A stretch of 64,000 bases of DNA from Chiridota heheva (GCA_020152595.1 JAIGNY010004510.1:62001-126000), one strand, 5' to 3'. Shown: positions 1-12,839, counted from the first letter of the stretch. Notes: generated by a model not told the origin, from the letters alone. Program-made: numbers and translations.

Positions 1-139
1 CATCATTGCATATAAAGAGAAGCAATCAATGAATTCATCATTGCATATAAAGAGAAGCAATCAATGAATTCATCATGCATATAAAGAGAAGCAATCAATG
101 AATTCATCATTGCATATAAAGAGAAGCAATCAATAAATT
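1..139. repeat. 35-bp tandem repeat, four copies
   Basis: Four near-identical units start CATCATTGCATATAAAG. The third has lost one T. The array runs off the left edge. Confidence 0.9.
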
Positions 140-1645
140 TATTTTTATTTCTGACAATAATTAATTTGTTTTGTACAGAAAAATAAAATTTGATTACATA
201 GCTGCCCGAACTTTGAACCCACCATGAATCCTATTTAGGATGCTAGTAGTACACTAATATTGGACCATTTACAGTACCATCGTTTGGCCGTAATTTCTTT
301 CACTTTAACCTGTTTCTGTATGCTGATGCACAAAGATTATGTTTTCTCAATTTCCCATACATGCCTAAATAGAGAAGGCCACCCATATTTTTTGGTGGAA
401 CTTTACAGTTCTTCGAAAATGTGTTTACCTTAAATATCACTAAACAATTTACACTTATGGTTAAGAACTCCTTTGTATGCATCTACATACTCTTCCAGTT
501 TGAAAAATTCTTGAATTTGGAAGAATTTTATCTATTTTCTGTGAGATTTCTGTTCACTTCGAGCAGAGTTAATTTTTTTTGATTGTTCATGAGATGAAGG
601 TTCGATAAAAATTGTTTACTTGTTATTGTTACTTGAATTAAAATGTGCATGAGTTGTTAGCTAATTAGCTGTATGACAACCATAGAAGTAATATGACAGT
701 CAAACAGTTTGAGCGACATAAACTTGAAAGGTCCGAATGAGAACAACTTTTTCCCCCAACACAAGAACGGTTTTCTAATTTTGTTTTTTGAGCACTAAAA
801 GAAGTGTAAAGAACTTTGTATGAGAATTCAAGCAAGAAGGTAGATAATGTGGTAAGCTAATTGGCTGTGGGCCTAAGTTTAGTAGCCTAACATTTATTTC
901 ACCTTCACATTGATGTATGGACAGAAGTAATAACCCCACTGTACACACCATTAGTATGTGAAAAATTGTATGTGGGTATATGACTAATAACTAGTAGCAC
1001 ACTAGGCTAAATTCACATGTAGTAAAATGCTAGTTATTATACATCCACCCCCCTCCCTGTGCTCTTGACATTGGGATTGCCATACGATGGTTGCTTAATA
1101 TAGGTGACCCTCATTATTCCAACCATAGGGGCACTAAGCGATAGGCTCAGTAAGATCGTCAAATAAATTTCATTCTTAGAAAATACAGCGGCCTGCCTAA
1201 GTTTCTATACCTTGGGGTCTCTAAATACATACATTATAAAGCATTGTTTTTTGCTGTAGCACTAGTTATTTGTCTAAAAAGATGGGTTGGTAGTCAGGCA
1301 AAATAATTTTTGAATCAAATAAAAGAATGTCTGCATATCTCTTACAGTCCAAAAAAAAATTGCTTGAATGGGTACTGGTAGGAACTTTTTTGTGTCGCAG
1401 CAAACAAGGATGGCTGAAGTTATTGAACTATTCATTCTGATCAGGCATTCTGAGATAACAAATTAAATGATTCAACTAATCTGAAAAGTAGGTTTACATT
1501 TTAAAATGTACTAACAAACTTGTAGGCCGTACATCTTGTGTTTGTTCTTCAGTCATTTGGCCGTACATCTTGTGTTTGTTCTTCAGTCATTTAAATGATA
1601 TTAAATTTGAATAGATTTTATTTATGTTTTTTTTTTTTTTTGCAG
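140..1645. other. Presumed intron or upstream sequence, nothing recognised
   Basis: AT-rich sequence with stops in all frames. It holds a short direct duplication near 1528-1590 (unit beginning GCCGTACATCTTGTG). I see no exon or RNA gene. The 60-codon open frame at 300-482 on the minus strand has no visible domain. Confidence 0.5.
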
Positions 1646-1722
1646 CCACTTAAATGATAATGTTGAACAGGATGTGCTGGAGACACCTCAGGTCAAGAGG
1701 GCAAAGTTGAGAGATACAACAG
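1646..1722 (+). CDS. SENP-like gene, putative exon (N-terminal region)
   Basis: A strong polypyrimidine tract and TGCAG precede the exon, and GGTAAAG follows it. Read after one carried-in base, it encodes HLNDNVEQDVLETPQ followed by VKRAKLRDTT, a polar segment with a short basic KRAK patch that could belong to a nuclear localisation signal. It ends with one spare base, which pairs exactly with the two-base start of the exon at 35092. The intron to that exon would be about 33 kb, filled with transposons. No domain is visible, so the assignment rests on splice signals and phase alone. Undetected phase-compatible exons could lie between. Confidence 0.55.
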
Positions 1723-2283
1723 GTAAAGTGGTCACTTCATACCTATAACACTATTAACTGGTGAATACGGCTGGACTGCTTGTAGTTTTCTGTTTCTGCC
1801 ATTTCATAACTGTGGATCTTGTATGCTTATTTTTATCTCACTGAGCCGCGTAAACATCTGATTGATCCTTCAGAACTTACAGTAGTTATGTTCTGGTCTG
1901 GCTATTAGATCTGGCTGTCACCGTTTAGTGTGTACGTTAGCACTAAATGTTCGCAAATGCGCTAAACGTTTACTAATTATCGAAATAGTCAAGACTTGCC
2001 GGTTTAGTGTGTACGTTAGCGCTAAATGTTTGCAAATGCACTAAACGTTTACTAATTATCGAATGAGTTAAGACTTGCCGTTGAAAATCATTATCAATCA
2101 AATCACACACACAATTGGCTGACAAAATTCCAATCAATGACTTTTACAAACTGTAAACCCAATCAGCATAATCCAAATGTGCAGTAATCACCTACAGTAT
2201 GAATGGGTCATTCCATGTCAATCATCCCAAAGAATTTAAAGGTAAATAAAACAGTCTCAGAATTTCTTCAAAATTGGTTGAAT

Positions 2284-3180
2284 GTAATGTTTATCACTGA
2301 TGTAATGTTTATCACTGATGTAATGTTTATCACTGATGTAATGTTTATCACTGATGTAATGTTTATCACTGATGTAATGTTTATCACTGATGTTACAGTA
2401 TGTTTATCACTGATGTAATGTTTATCACTGATGTAATGTTTATCACTGATGTAATGTTTATCACTGATGTAATGTTTATCACTGATGTTATGTTTATCAC
2501 TGATGCAATGTTTATCACTGATGTTATGTTTATCACTGATGCAATGTTTATCACTGATGTAATGTTTATCACTGATGTAATGTTTATCACTGATGTAATG
2601 TTCATCACTGATGTAATGTTTATCACTGATGTTATGTTTATCACTGATGTAATGTTTATCACTGATGTAATGTTTATCACTGATGTAATGTTTATCACTG
2701 ATGTAATGTTTATCACTGATGTAATGTTTATCACTGATGTAATGTTTATCACTGATGTTACAGTATGTTTATCACTGATGTAATGTTTATCACTGATGTA
2801 ATGTTTATCACTGATGTAATGTTTATCACTGATGTAATGTTTATCACTGATGTTATGTTTATCACTGATGCAATGTTTATCACTGATGTTATGTTTATCA
2901 CTGATGCAATGTTTATCACTGATGTAATGTTTATCACTGATGTAATGTTTATCACTGATGTAATGTTCATCACTGATGTAATGTTTATCACTGATGTTAT
3001 GTTTATCACTGATGTAATGTTTATCACTGATGTAATGTTTATCACTGATGTAATGTTTATCACTGATGTAATGTTTATCACTGATGTAATGTTTATCACT
3101 GATGTAATGTTTATCACTGATGTTACAGTATGTTTATCACTGATGTAATGTTTATCACTGATGTAATGTTTATCACTGAT
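2284..3180. repeat. 18-bp minisatellite, left half, with a 365-bp higher-order duplication
   Basis: About 50 units of TAATGTTTATCACTGATG. Blocks beginning at about 2393 and 2758 are apparently identical over 365 bp, each opening with the variant junction GTTACAGTATG. Because 18 is a multiple of three and the unit lacks stops in some frames, both strands show long artefact frames (MFITDV, INITSV). Confidence 0.95.
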
Positions 3181-3182
3181 TA

Positions 3183-4388
3183 GGCTTGGGCGATATATCG
3201 ATATTTCGATATATTTCGATATTGACCTATATCGATATGGCCGATATTGAGTTCAAGGGTCATATCGATATATCGATATTATGTTTTTTTTAAAATACAC
3301 AATACATGAATTATTAAAAAGCTAAACATGACTATCAAACATCCAAGTATTTTTTTATTAAACAGCCACAAAAACTTAATGAATTTCATTTATATCAAAG
3401 TTTCAGGCACTCAGTTATGATAAAACTTATTAAAACATTAATATTGTGATAACAATAACCCCAAAATCCTTCCATGAACAAAAAACCACTTGACTCATGG
3501 AGCACAGAGGCATTGCGCAATACTTCAATTTTATACTTGATGGCTTACGATGTTGGACAACAAAAATCATAAGTTGTTGAATCCTCAAACATCGTGTTAA
3601 ATTTCCTCAAAAGGAATACTGAATCTGAATTTTTATATCAAACAATCATTAATTGACAAATTACTGACAAAACTATGAGGTTTTTCTCACTATTTTGTTC
3701 GCTCAGAAAGTTTAAAGTAAAAGTTACAGACTGGTCTTACCAGATCGATCAGATAATGTACAGTGCATTAATTACATACACTTAGTATCACTGTACAGTC
3801 TATGTACACACATACCATCTAGGCTATCACTGTTTCTTCTGAGTGACAACACTCGTGCGATGATTGAAGCAGACTAGAAATTGATAATACGATCATATAT
3901 AGACTTCTGAATGTCTAGAAGTCCATATAATGCTACCAAAATAATGCCTTTTCAGTACAACTTTCATAAGAAGTAAGTGAGTTATAAAATTTTAGGAAGA
4001 ATTGGAGCCGATTTTCGTAAGGCATACAGTGTAGGCCTAATACCAGTTCCACAACATTTTTTTTTTTTTTTAAGATTATGTTGAGGTCTAAACTTTTTCA
4101 AAGTTTCTGTGATTGATCTTTTGAGATAGAAACCATGTAAAGAACATTTTAAAACACAATGGGTGTTTATTTGAAGATGATATGTTTATATTTTGCAGTG
4201 ATTTCTGTTAATTTGTACAAAAAGTTTTACTTAACTTTTTTTTTTTGAGCCGAGGCGAGATTACCTTGCCCAGAACAGTACATACGACTTACGATGACGC
4301 CCCATAATTTGCATATCGATATTTCGATATTATCGATATTTTACAGGCGATATATCGATATTGCATCATGTTCAATATCGCCCAAGCC
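3183..4388. mobile_element. TA-flanked TIR element, copy 1 (GGCTTGGGCGATAT ends)
   Basis: Inverted ends GGCTTGGGCGATAT and ATATCGCCCAAGCC are flanked by TA on both sides, inside the 18-bp array. The subterminal regions are dense in CGATAT words. No transposase is visible. A TA duplication suits Tc1/mariner-type transposition, but the ends alone do not prove it. A second diverged copy lies at 7926-9054 in the opposite orientation. Confidence 0.85.
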
Positions 4389-5332
4389 TATCACTGATGT
4401 AATGTTTATCACTGATGTAATGTTTATCACTGATGTAATGTTCATCACTGATGTAATGTTTATCCCTGATGTAATGTTTATCCCTGATGTAATGTTTATC
4501 ACTGATGTAATGTTTATCACTGATGTTATGTTTATCACTGATGTAATGTTTATCACTGATGTAATGTTTATCACTGATGCAATGTTTATCACTGATGTAA
4601 TGTTTATCACTGATGTAATGTTTATCACTGTAGAACGTTTATCACTGATGTAACGTTTATCACTGATGTAACGTTTATCACTGATGTAACGTTTATCACT
4701 GATGTAACGTTTATCACTGATGTAATGTTTATCACTGATGTTATGTTTATCCCTGATGTAACGTTTATCACTGTAGAACGTTTGTCACGGATGTAATGTT
4801 TGTCACTGATGTAATGTTTATCACTGATGTAATGTTTATCACTGATGTAATGTTTATCACTGATGTAACGTTTATCACTGATGTAACGTTTATCACTGAT
4901 GTAATGTTCATCACTGATGTAATGTTCATCACTGATGTAATGTTCATCACTGATGTAATGTTTATCACTGATGTAATGTTTATCACTGATGTAATGTTTA
5001 TCACTGATGTAAGGTTTATCACTGATGTAACGTTTATCACTGATGTAACGTTTATCACTGATGTAACGTTTATCACTGATGTAACGTTTATCACTGATGT
5101 AACGTTTATCACTGATGTAACGTTTATCACTGATGTAACGTTTATCACTGATGTAACGTTTATCACTGATGTAACGTTTATCACTGATGTAATGTTTATC
5201 ACTGATGTAATGTGTATCACTGATGTAATGTTTATCACTGATGTAATGTTTATCACTGATGTAATGTTTATCCCTGATGTAATGTTTATCCCTGATGTAA
5301 TGTTTATCCCTGATGTAATGTTTATTACTGAA
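4389..5332. repeat. 18-bp minisatellite, right half
   Basis: About 52 units continuing the array on the far side of the inserted TA element. This half is richer in variants, with blocks of TAACGTTTATCACTGATG and TATCCC units, and grades into unique sequence ending at the element's right inverted repeat. Confidence 0.95.
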
Positions 5333-6796
5333 AAAAAGCCAAATTTTCAATTTTTAGCAAAATCGGATAAACGGTCAAAAGTTACGAGGAAATCATGGAA
5401 AATTTGAGACAATTATTGAGGCCTTAAAAATGAAAATCCAGTCGTTTTTAATTACCAAAATCAAGTTAAATCAAGTTATTAACATTTAATTATGAACATA
5501 TCTGAAATTTGGGATGAAAATACCCTTTCAAAAATATATTGACTGTTATTTTGTAATTTAGTTATGTCAATGAATTTCATAGAGGCTGCAGTCAAATGGC
5601 TGTTTTAAGTCTAAACATGGCTCTGAAAATTGTTTTAAATTTCCTCAGATTTTTCATCAAAGGAAGAGAGTTTTTGAATTTTTTGTGCAGGAAATGGATG
5701 CTAACAAATTTATTTATCTCGATTCTCGACGGTCCGTAACTTTTGATCCATAGGTCTGATTTCGCTTAAAATGAAATTTGGTTCTTTTCGGTGATAACAA
5801 TTGCATACAACGAATGTTTAACAAATTCTGAGATAGTGGTGTATTTTCCATTGGGTGATCTGACATGGAATGACCCGAATGGGAATATTTTGCACTTTGA
5901 TTTTGCTTAAATCCGAGTAACTTGTGAAATGCACCGTGAATTTGCAGCAGTAAACAAACAGTGAACTGGTGGAACTAACAATAGGCCATAACCTTAGGCT
6001 TTAATCCCACCCAATCAATACCCGTTTTACAAGCTGTTAAATCGATTCCAAAACACACGGTCAAGATACTTTAATCGTGACAATCAGTACACTTACATTT
6101 ACATGTAAATATTACTTAATGAGTCAAATTTTGCAAGAAAGCAAAAACGTATTGCAAAATAACTGAACAAAAAAAGGTTTTAACAAAGCTGAAATTCTGC
6201 GTGCTTTGCAAACATGGTGGCCAATTTTTCCAGAGGATTGATATGAGCAATACTTCTGGGGTGGTGGCGTAGTTTTGAAATGTTTTATTGTGAGGTATCA
6301 TAGTATGTAAGATTTCACAGTGAAAGCCCTAGCGAGTATGGCAAAAATGTTACGTGATGTTGAGACTAAATGACTTTGAAGGGAAGTTATCTGTTCGTTC
6401 TAAACTGAATTTCCATGTACGTTTTCCATAAAAAATGACGTTTTATACTGTAGAAATAAACTTTTCACAATTTGGAAAGCAGAGTTTTAGCGTCTATTTG
6501 GGCAATGTGGTCGATACTTTTGCCATACTGGTGGTTGCATGAATTTTTTACTTAGCATCGTAAATTGGAGCAATTTTGGTGTACTTTTGAAAATTACAGC
6601 ACTAAACGCGTGTAACCGGTACAGGCTTGCATTTTTTGGCGTGTACACATTTACTAAAATCCCTAAATGTTTACAGCTCTACTGGCTATTGCTCGCATTT
6701 GCATTTGATATATATGAAGTATGACAAATTGAGGTGTTTTAGGCATATCCACCATGAAAGCGGACATTAAAAGAGAAAATGATGAAGTAAACATCT

Positions 6797-6900
6797 TATC
6801 CTATTAAGGATATAATGTTCTATCTGTTGTGTTCTATTAAGGATATGATGTTTTATCTGTTGTGTTCTATTAGGGATATAATGTTTTATCTCTTGTTGTG
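6797..6900. repeat. 33-bp tandem repeat, about three copies
   Basis: Units of the type ATTAAGGATATAATGTT followed by CTATCTGTTGTGTTCT, next to the hAT copy and the LINE fragment. Confidence 0.8.
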
Positions 6901-6980
6901 GGGGAATGTTCTCTGGATTCTTTGACTTGGATATGTCAGGAGAAGCAGGAGAGTCTTTGCATAGTAAACAAATATATACT

Positions 6981-7866
6981 TGGATTAGAGGCATGTTTGT
7001 GTGATATAGAGCAATGGATGGTAAATAACAAGTTCAAGTTGAACTGATAAGACAGAGGTGATGCTGTTTAGCACAAAGTGGAGCCGGTATAAATTGGATG
7101 TGGCTGTTAATTTTGGAAGTGACAGAATAACACCTACTACGTCTGTGAGGAACCTTGGTGTTGTATTTGACAGTGCTATGTCTATGAAAAAGCATGTCAA
7201 CCAAGTCAGCCGGTCTTGCTATGCGCACATCAGGAACATCGGATGGATACGCTCATTGCTGAATACAGAAGAAACCAAATCTTTAGTGCACAATTTGATT
7301 ACTTCGCGACTTTACTGTAGTAAACTGTTATGCGGTACTGTGTGGTGTAACAGACTCTTTAACCAATAAACTGCAGCGTGTTCAGAACACAGCGGCCCGA
7401 GTAATCACTCGCACAAGAAGATCTGAACACATTACGCCTGTGCTGAAGGAGCTCCACTGGCTTCCAGTGGGTTACAGTATTAGGTACAAGGGCATTGTGC
7501 ACACTTTTCGGGCACTATGTGGCTTATCACCTTGTTATATGACAAATATGTTTAAACTGTATAGTCCAGCTCGTGCACTCAGGTCATGTAGATCTTCAAG
7601 TCTCGTGGTACCACGAACAAAAACTCAGTTATGGTGACAAATCTTTTAGAACAATAGCATCAGCACTCTAGAACAACCTTCCAAGTGATGTCTGAGACTG
7701 TTCAGTTTTGAAAACTTTTAAATCTTTATTAAAAACATATATTTATGCTAGCATATGGACTATAACTTCTAATTATATTAATTTATATCATATTTCATGT
7801 ACAGTGCTTATGAGCATGTTTTTTCATGAAATTTAACACTATAATATTCGGTATAATAATAATAAC
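6981..7866 (+). mobile_element. 5'-truncated LINE (3' end of reverse-transcriptase ORF)
   Basis: The frame at 7058-7369 encodes VRNLGVVFDSAMSMKKHV, and that at 7440-7637 encodes LKELHWLPV. Both are typical of the C-terminal ORF2 region of CR1/L2-like LINEs. One frameshift separates them, near LQRVQNTAARVIT. The 3' tail is an ATA microsatellite (about 7853-7865). A direct repeat of about 47-51 bp (6932-6979 and 7868-7918, starting TGTCAGGAGAAGCAGG) flanks the fragment and looks like an unusually long target-site duplication. Dead copy. Confidence 0.85.
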
Positions 7867-7925
7867 ATGTCAGGAGAAGCAGGATAGTCTTTGCATACTG
7901 TAGTAAACAAATATATACATTGTTA

Positions 7926-9054
7926 AGCTTGAGCGATATTCACCTTTAGACAATATCGATATATCGCTAGATATATACCGATAATATCGAAATATTGATA
8001 TGCAAATTGCAAAACGTCACATTGAAATAATATAACTTGTTTTGTAACAGGTAATATTGCTCCAGAACAGAAAATAGAAAGTACAAATTTTAAAGTAAAT
8101 TGACAGAACTGAATGGTAAATATGTACATAAATCTTCAAATTAACATCCATTATTACATCCGAAAGAAATTGTTTTTTACATTGTTTCTTTCTCAAAAAA
8201 TAAATCACAAACATTGAAATTCCATAAATTTGAACATATCATTTTTTCACTATTTTCGTGGCACTGGTATATAGTTTTTTTTTAAAATGAAAATGGGCCA
8301 ACTTTACCTTCGAATGCTAGGCCCCACTTGTTTTGAATTTCCTACATTTTTGCACTCTTTTTTAAAGACCTGGACATTCAGAAGTCAATAGATATTTATA
8401 GAAAATGTCTTCTGCTACTTAAATCGGACGAGTGGACTCAGAAATCTACACACACTGTTTGTACTTGTGCTGCTTACTGTACAGAAAGTGTGATGTGTGA
8501 ACGGACAAACTAGTGGGAAATATTTTTTAGTGTTAGGGATGAAATCTTTTAGTTTTGAGGATAAAATCTACTTTCAGGTGTCAATTAAGGGCTTTTCCAC
8601 ATAAATTTGGGAATGCGGTATTCCTTTTGAAAAATTTAGATGCGATGTTTAAGGATTTAAGATCTCATTGATTGCAATTGCTCAACCATTACAAATCATA
8701 AAAATTGACTTATATTATTGCGCAATGTCCATAGCGGCCTGTACATACAGAGTACAGTACTGTATGTCCGAAATAAGAATTTCCTGCCTGCGGAAGATAA
8801 TTTTAGGTAATATGTATTGAAATATTGATGACATAATCAACTCTTAACATTATTGACTGCCTGAAACTTTGATATTATTACAAATTACAAACTTTTTGTG
8901 GCTGTATAGTGAGGAAAGGTGCATGTTTGGTTGTCATGTTAACTTCATTAGTAGTTCATGTATAGTACAATATCGGTGTAAAACATATCAATATATTGAT
9001 ATGACCCTTGAACTCAATATCAATATGGGTCAATATTGATATATCCCCTAAGCT
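7926..9054. mobile_element. TA-flanked TIR element, copy 2 (diverged, inverted)
   Basis: Ends AGCTTGAGCGATAT and ATATCCCCTAAGCT with TA on each side, and CGATAT-type words near the ends. Interior words such as the segment around 8865-8910 match copy 1 on the opposite strand. No coding region is visible. It is more diverged than copy 1. Confidence 0.8.
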
Positions 9055-9200
9055 TATACATTGTGAGATTTTGTTGATGTGGGAATGTTTGCATATTAAT
9101 CACATTGTTTAGTTTTTAGTAAAATAACTTTGATTTATCGTGAACAAACATGATCAAAAATTGGTATTTTCAGAACAAAATACCAAAACTCACAATTGTG

Positions 9201-12000
9201 GGAGTATTTGATGTCTCTTCAAGCAAACTTATGACGTCTTTAAAACAGGGTTTGCACTGGCTTTGGATGTTTGGGAAGGAAATTCCTTCTTTCAAGAAAG
9301 TTTTGGTGGCGATTTCAGAATTTTGTTAGGGAATTGTAGGCAGACGATACCAAAGTTTACAAACACAATTTATCAACAAACATAACCTGGCCTCTGCAAG
9401 ATGTTCATTCATTCATAAATTTACAGTCGCTTTATAAATTTCTTTTTATCACTAATATATTGATTGTATACAGTGCTGGATATCATAGTTACAGAAAACG
9501 ACTGTAGTTGGAGACTAGTTACAAATTTCACCACCTACACACCTTGGTCACGTTTCGTTGTATACATTTAAGTACGTAAGGGATCCGTTCATTACCTCGC
9601 AAATTATAAGAATTATTTTACCGATAACAATAACCTACACCAAACTAAAAACCTGTCGTTCCGACCCCCCAGACAGGATTAACACTGAAGAGCAAGTGTT
9701 GATTCCGTCTATACATATATGTAAAGGTCCGGACCTTCGCGCGTAGGGATTCAGTTCGTCAAAGTAGTCTGTGAGCGGGTTGGTTACCTTGGCTCTGGCT
9801 CGACCGCTATCACCCTTCGGATCCACCGCGAGCGGTCGATCCATCTAGGTTTCCGTTCGCGGATACTGGTGGGTTGATTTTACAAGCCCGCCCACTGACG
9901 GCTCCGTTACCGCTCACCCCAGTTCGGGGTCAGTTTCTGCCAAGCCGGCTTCGCAAATTCTCAGTCGCGGTCTGATTTAATTCCCATAAGCGGTCAGCAA
10001 GTCAAAACGCGCCCGCCTCAGCCGGTGATGGCCTGCGGTCTAAACAGTGCTCTAAATGCCGGCAGTTTATGGCACTGTTTCCTGTGGACGGCCACCCGAT
10101 TGTTATCGGTGCAGCCCTGCGGCAGAGCTCAGACATGTTCCATTTGTCGAGCGTGGGACGGACAGTTTTGGTCTGACTTGGAAGATTTTCGAGAGGTGAC
10201 TGCCAAGGCCTCGACAGCCAAAGAGCTCGTGACTCGCCTGACGTCACCGCCAGAGGGTCCCACACCCTGTGGGCGCCTGTCGCCCTCTACCAGCCACAGC
10301 CGGGACCTGGCTGTAGACCAAGCGAGCTACACACGCGAGTGCCCGGGCGGTCAGCGAAGTCGCCACGGTCATGCACTTCCCTGCAGTCCGTTTCCTGGAG
10401 CAGGTCACGGAGTGTCCGTGAGTGCCGCACTGGTCCAGACGCAGGGGCGCCGCTCCTGGTCACGGACCAAGAGCTCCTCTCGCAGCTTTGATGACATGCT
10501 GTCAGTCCACCCGTCGGATGGAGGGTTTTCAGACCTGGACGTGCCCTTGGCCGCTCCTGTGTCCCAGGACCCGCACCCCAGGGACTCGGTGTTCCCTGCA
10601 GTGGCTTCGGCTTTTGAGCTGTTTACAGGAATGTCACACTTGGGAGAACCGTCGGTAAACAGGCCAGTTCTGGCGGAAAGGGACTTGTTTTCTTCTGCCC
10701 CTACCGCGGCTCCACTGCCCGCCGAGTGTGACATTACTCAACTCCTGAACTCGATACATTCCCAGCCGGGTATGATATTCGAGGCAGGATTGCCAACGGA
10801 AGCGTCCTCGCACCATCAGCTTCGCCAGCTGATTCCGGTGGTGCCTGCGACGGAATCTATGGCTCCGATTCGTAGATTCCCCCTGGAAACGTTGGTAAGG
10901 ACGCGTTTTTAGGCATGGGCTAGGACGCAAACACGAGATTGGACGTCCCACCCCAAGGACTTGAACCGCCTAGTCAATGTTTGCGAGGCGAATTATCAGT
11001 CCTGCATTCGGTCTCACCCAATTCCGCAGGAGGTCTTCAATCTCCTTCAATGTCCAAGTTCCGGAGCGTCACGCGTTATGGTGGGTGAAGGATGCGGTCC
11101 AAGGTTGCGCGATGCAGCCTTGCACCACAAAGAGACTCTCCACGCCCTTGATCGTGCCGCCAAGACGGGGATCAAGTTTCAAGGCTTGGCGCTTTGGGTG
11201 GCCGAATGTGTAAGACGTACTGTGGAGCCCTCCAAGGACTTATCAGAGCGCATTGAACCCCTGCTACGAGGGATCTTAGGCCTGGCCGACGCCACTGTCG
11301 GTCAGCTGTTCAATTTCCGCCTCGCTGAACGCCGAAAGCGCGAAAAGGTACTCCCTCTCCTGGGCCTTGATCTCTGACCACAAAGCAGGCCATTTTGGGG
11401 ACGTAGTGTCCCGACAGGCTCAGCACTAAGATGCCCTCCGTAAGACTCAAAAGCTGTTGAGCAAGACCCATCCTGTGCCGACCACTTCCCAACCCCTGTC
11501 TAGGGGTGGCCGCTCTCCTGGCTCTGCACGAGGTAGGAATTGGAGACGTAGGCCCAGTGGTCGTCCGGGCAGGGGGCATGTCCCTACTGGACAAAATCTT
11601 GGGCAGGTCACCGTGACCCAAGGGGGTCGCCGCTTCATGCCATCGGCGGACTTCACAGACACCCTACTAAATCTGGGCGTGTACAGAGAGACACCCGTGC
11701 CACAGGACACCGAGCTCGATGGCCGCTGCTGGACAAGCTTGCGAAACTCCTGGTAAAGGGAGCGGTCTCAGAACTCCACGCCCTACCGGCGGGTTTTTTC
11801 TTGTCGACCTTCTTCCTCGCCCCTAAGAAAGGCGGGAAGTGGAGGCCTATATTAAACCTAAAACCACTGAATTGCTTTGTACGCCCCACGCATTTCCGCA
11901 TGGAGACCCTTCATACAATTCTACCCAAGCTACACCAAGGTTGGTGGGTGACGTCAGTCGATCTGACAGACGCCTACCTCCACGTCCACCCGAACCACAG
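9201..12000 (+). mobile_element. DIRS element 5' part, duplicated copy 1 (truncated in RT)
   Basis: This 2,800-bp block repeats immediately as 12001-14811. It contains about 300 bp of AT-rich leader, a GC-rich gag-like region (about 10000-11750) and the first 67 or so codons of the reverse transcriptase (from 11801). It ends abruptly after DAYLHVHPNH. The two blocks differ mainly by single-base insertions and deletions in GC-rich runs, so frames in this copy are broken at different places. It cannot encode a complete enzyme. Confidence 0.85.
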
Positions 12001-12839
12001 GGAGTATTTGATGTCTCTTCAAGCAAACTTATGACGTCTTTAAAACAGGGTTTGCACTGGCTTTGGATGTTTGGGAAGGAAATTCCTTCTTTCAAGAAAG
12101 TTTTGGTGGCGATTTCAGAATTTTGTTAGGGAATTGTAGGCAGACGATACCAAAGTTTACAAACACAATTTATCAACAAACATAACCTGGCCTCTGCAAG
12201 ATGTTCATTCATTCATAAATTTACAGTCGCTTTATAAATTTCTTTTTATCACTAATATATTGATTGTATACAGTGCTGGATATCATAGTTACAGAAAACG
12301 ACTGTAGTTGGAGACTAGTTACAAATTTCACCACCTACACACCTTGGTCACGTTTCGTTGTATACATTTAAATGCGTAAGGGATCCGTTCATTACCTCGC
12401 AAATTATAAGAATTATTTTACCGATAACAATAACCTACACCAAACTAAAAACCTGTCGTTCCGACCCCCCAGACAGGATTAACACTGAAGAGCAAGTGTT
12501 GATTCCGTCTATACATATATGTAAAGGTCCGGACCTTCGCGCGTAGGGATTCAGTTCGTCAAAGTAGTCTGTGAGCGGGTTGGTTACCTTGGCTCTGGCT
12601 CGACCGCTATCACCCTTCGGATCCACCGCGAGCGGGTCGATCCATCTAGGTTTCCGTTCGCGGATACTGGTGGGTTGATTTTACAAGCCCGTCCACTGAC
12701 GGCTCCGTTACCGGCTCACCCCAGTTCGGGGTCAGTTTCTGCCAAGCCGGCTTCGGCAAATTCTCAGTCGCGGTCTGATTTAATTCCCCATAAGCGGGTC
12801 TAGCAAGTCAAAACCGCGCCCGGCCTCAGCCGGTGATGG

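Larger units (their letters stand above)
2205..5876. mobile_element. TIR element GGGTCATTCC... carrying an 18-bp minisatellite
   Basis: Inverted ends GGGTCATTCCATGTCA and TGACATGGAATGACCC are flanked by GAAT (2201-2204, 5877-5880). The uninterrupted hAT copies B and C read straight through this point (TGAATGGG), confirming a 4-bp duplication. The body is unique sequence at both ends and an 18-bp minisatellite in the middle, which is itself broken by another element at 3183-4388. No transposase frame is visible, so I leave the superfamily open. Confidence 0.85.
1906..6681 (+). mobile_element. hAT-like nonautonomous DNA transposon (copy A), with nested insertion
   Basis: The ends TAGATCTG and CAGCTCTA are imperfect inverted repeats of the YAGNG type known for hAT elements. 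They are flanked by an exact 8-bp duplication CTGGCTAT (1898-1905 and 6682-6689), and 8-bp duplications are typical of hAT. Its own sequence is only about 1.1 kb (1906-2204 and 5877-6681); the rest is a second element inserted at 2205-5876. The 5' part holds a 77-bp internal duplication (GTTTAGTGTGTACGTTAGC units near 1925 and 2002). No transposase is visible. Copies B (16672-17695, opposite orientation) and C (about 40.77-41.80 kb) share the interior. Confidence 0.85.

Noticed and set aside
2203-5407. Open frames of MFITDV and INITSV repeats, up to 241 codons
   Set aside because: These are readings of an 18-bp minisatellite inside a transposon, open on both strands.
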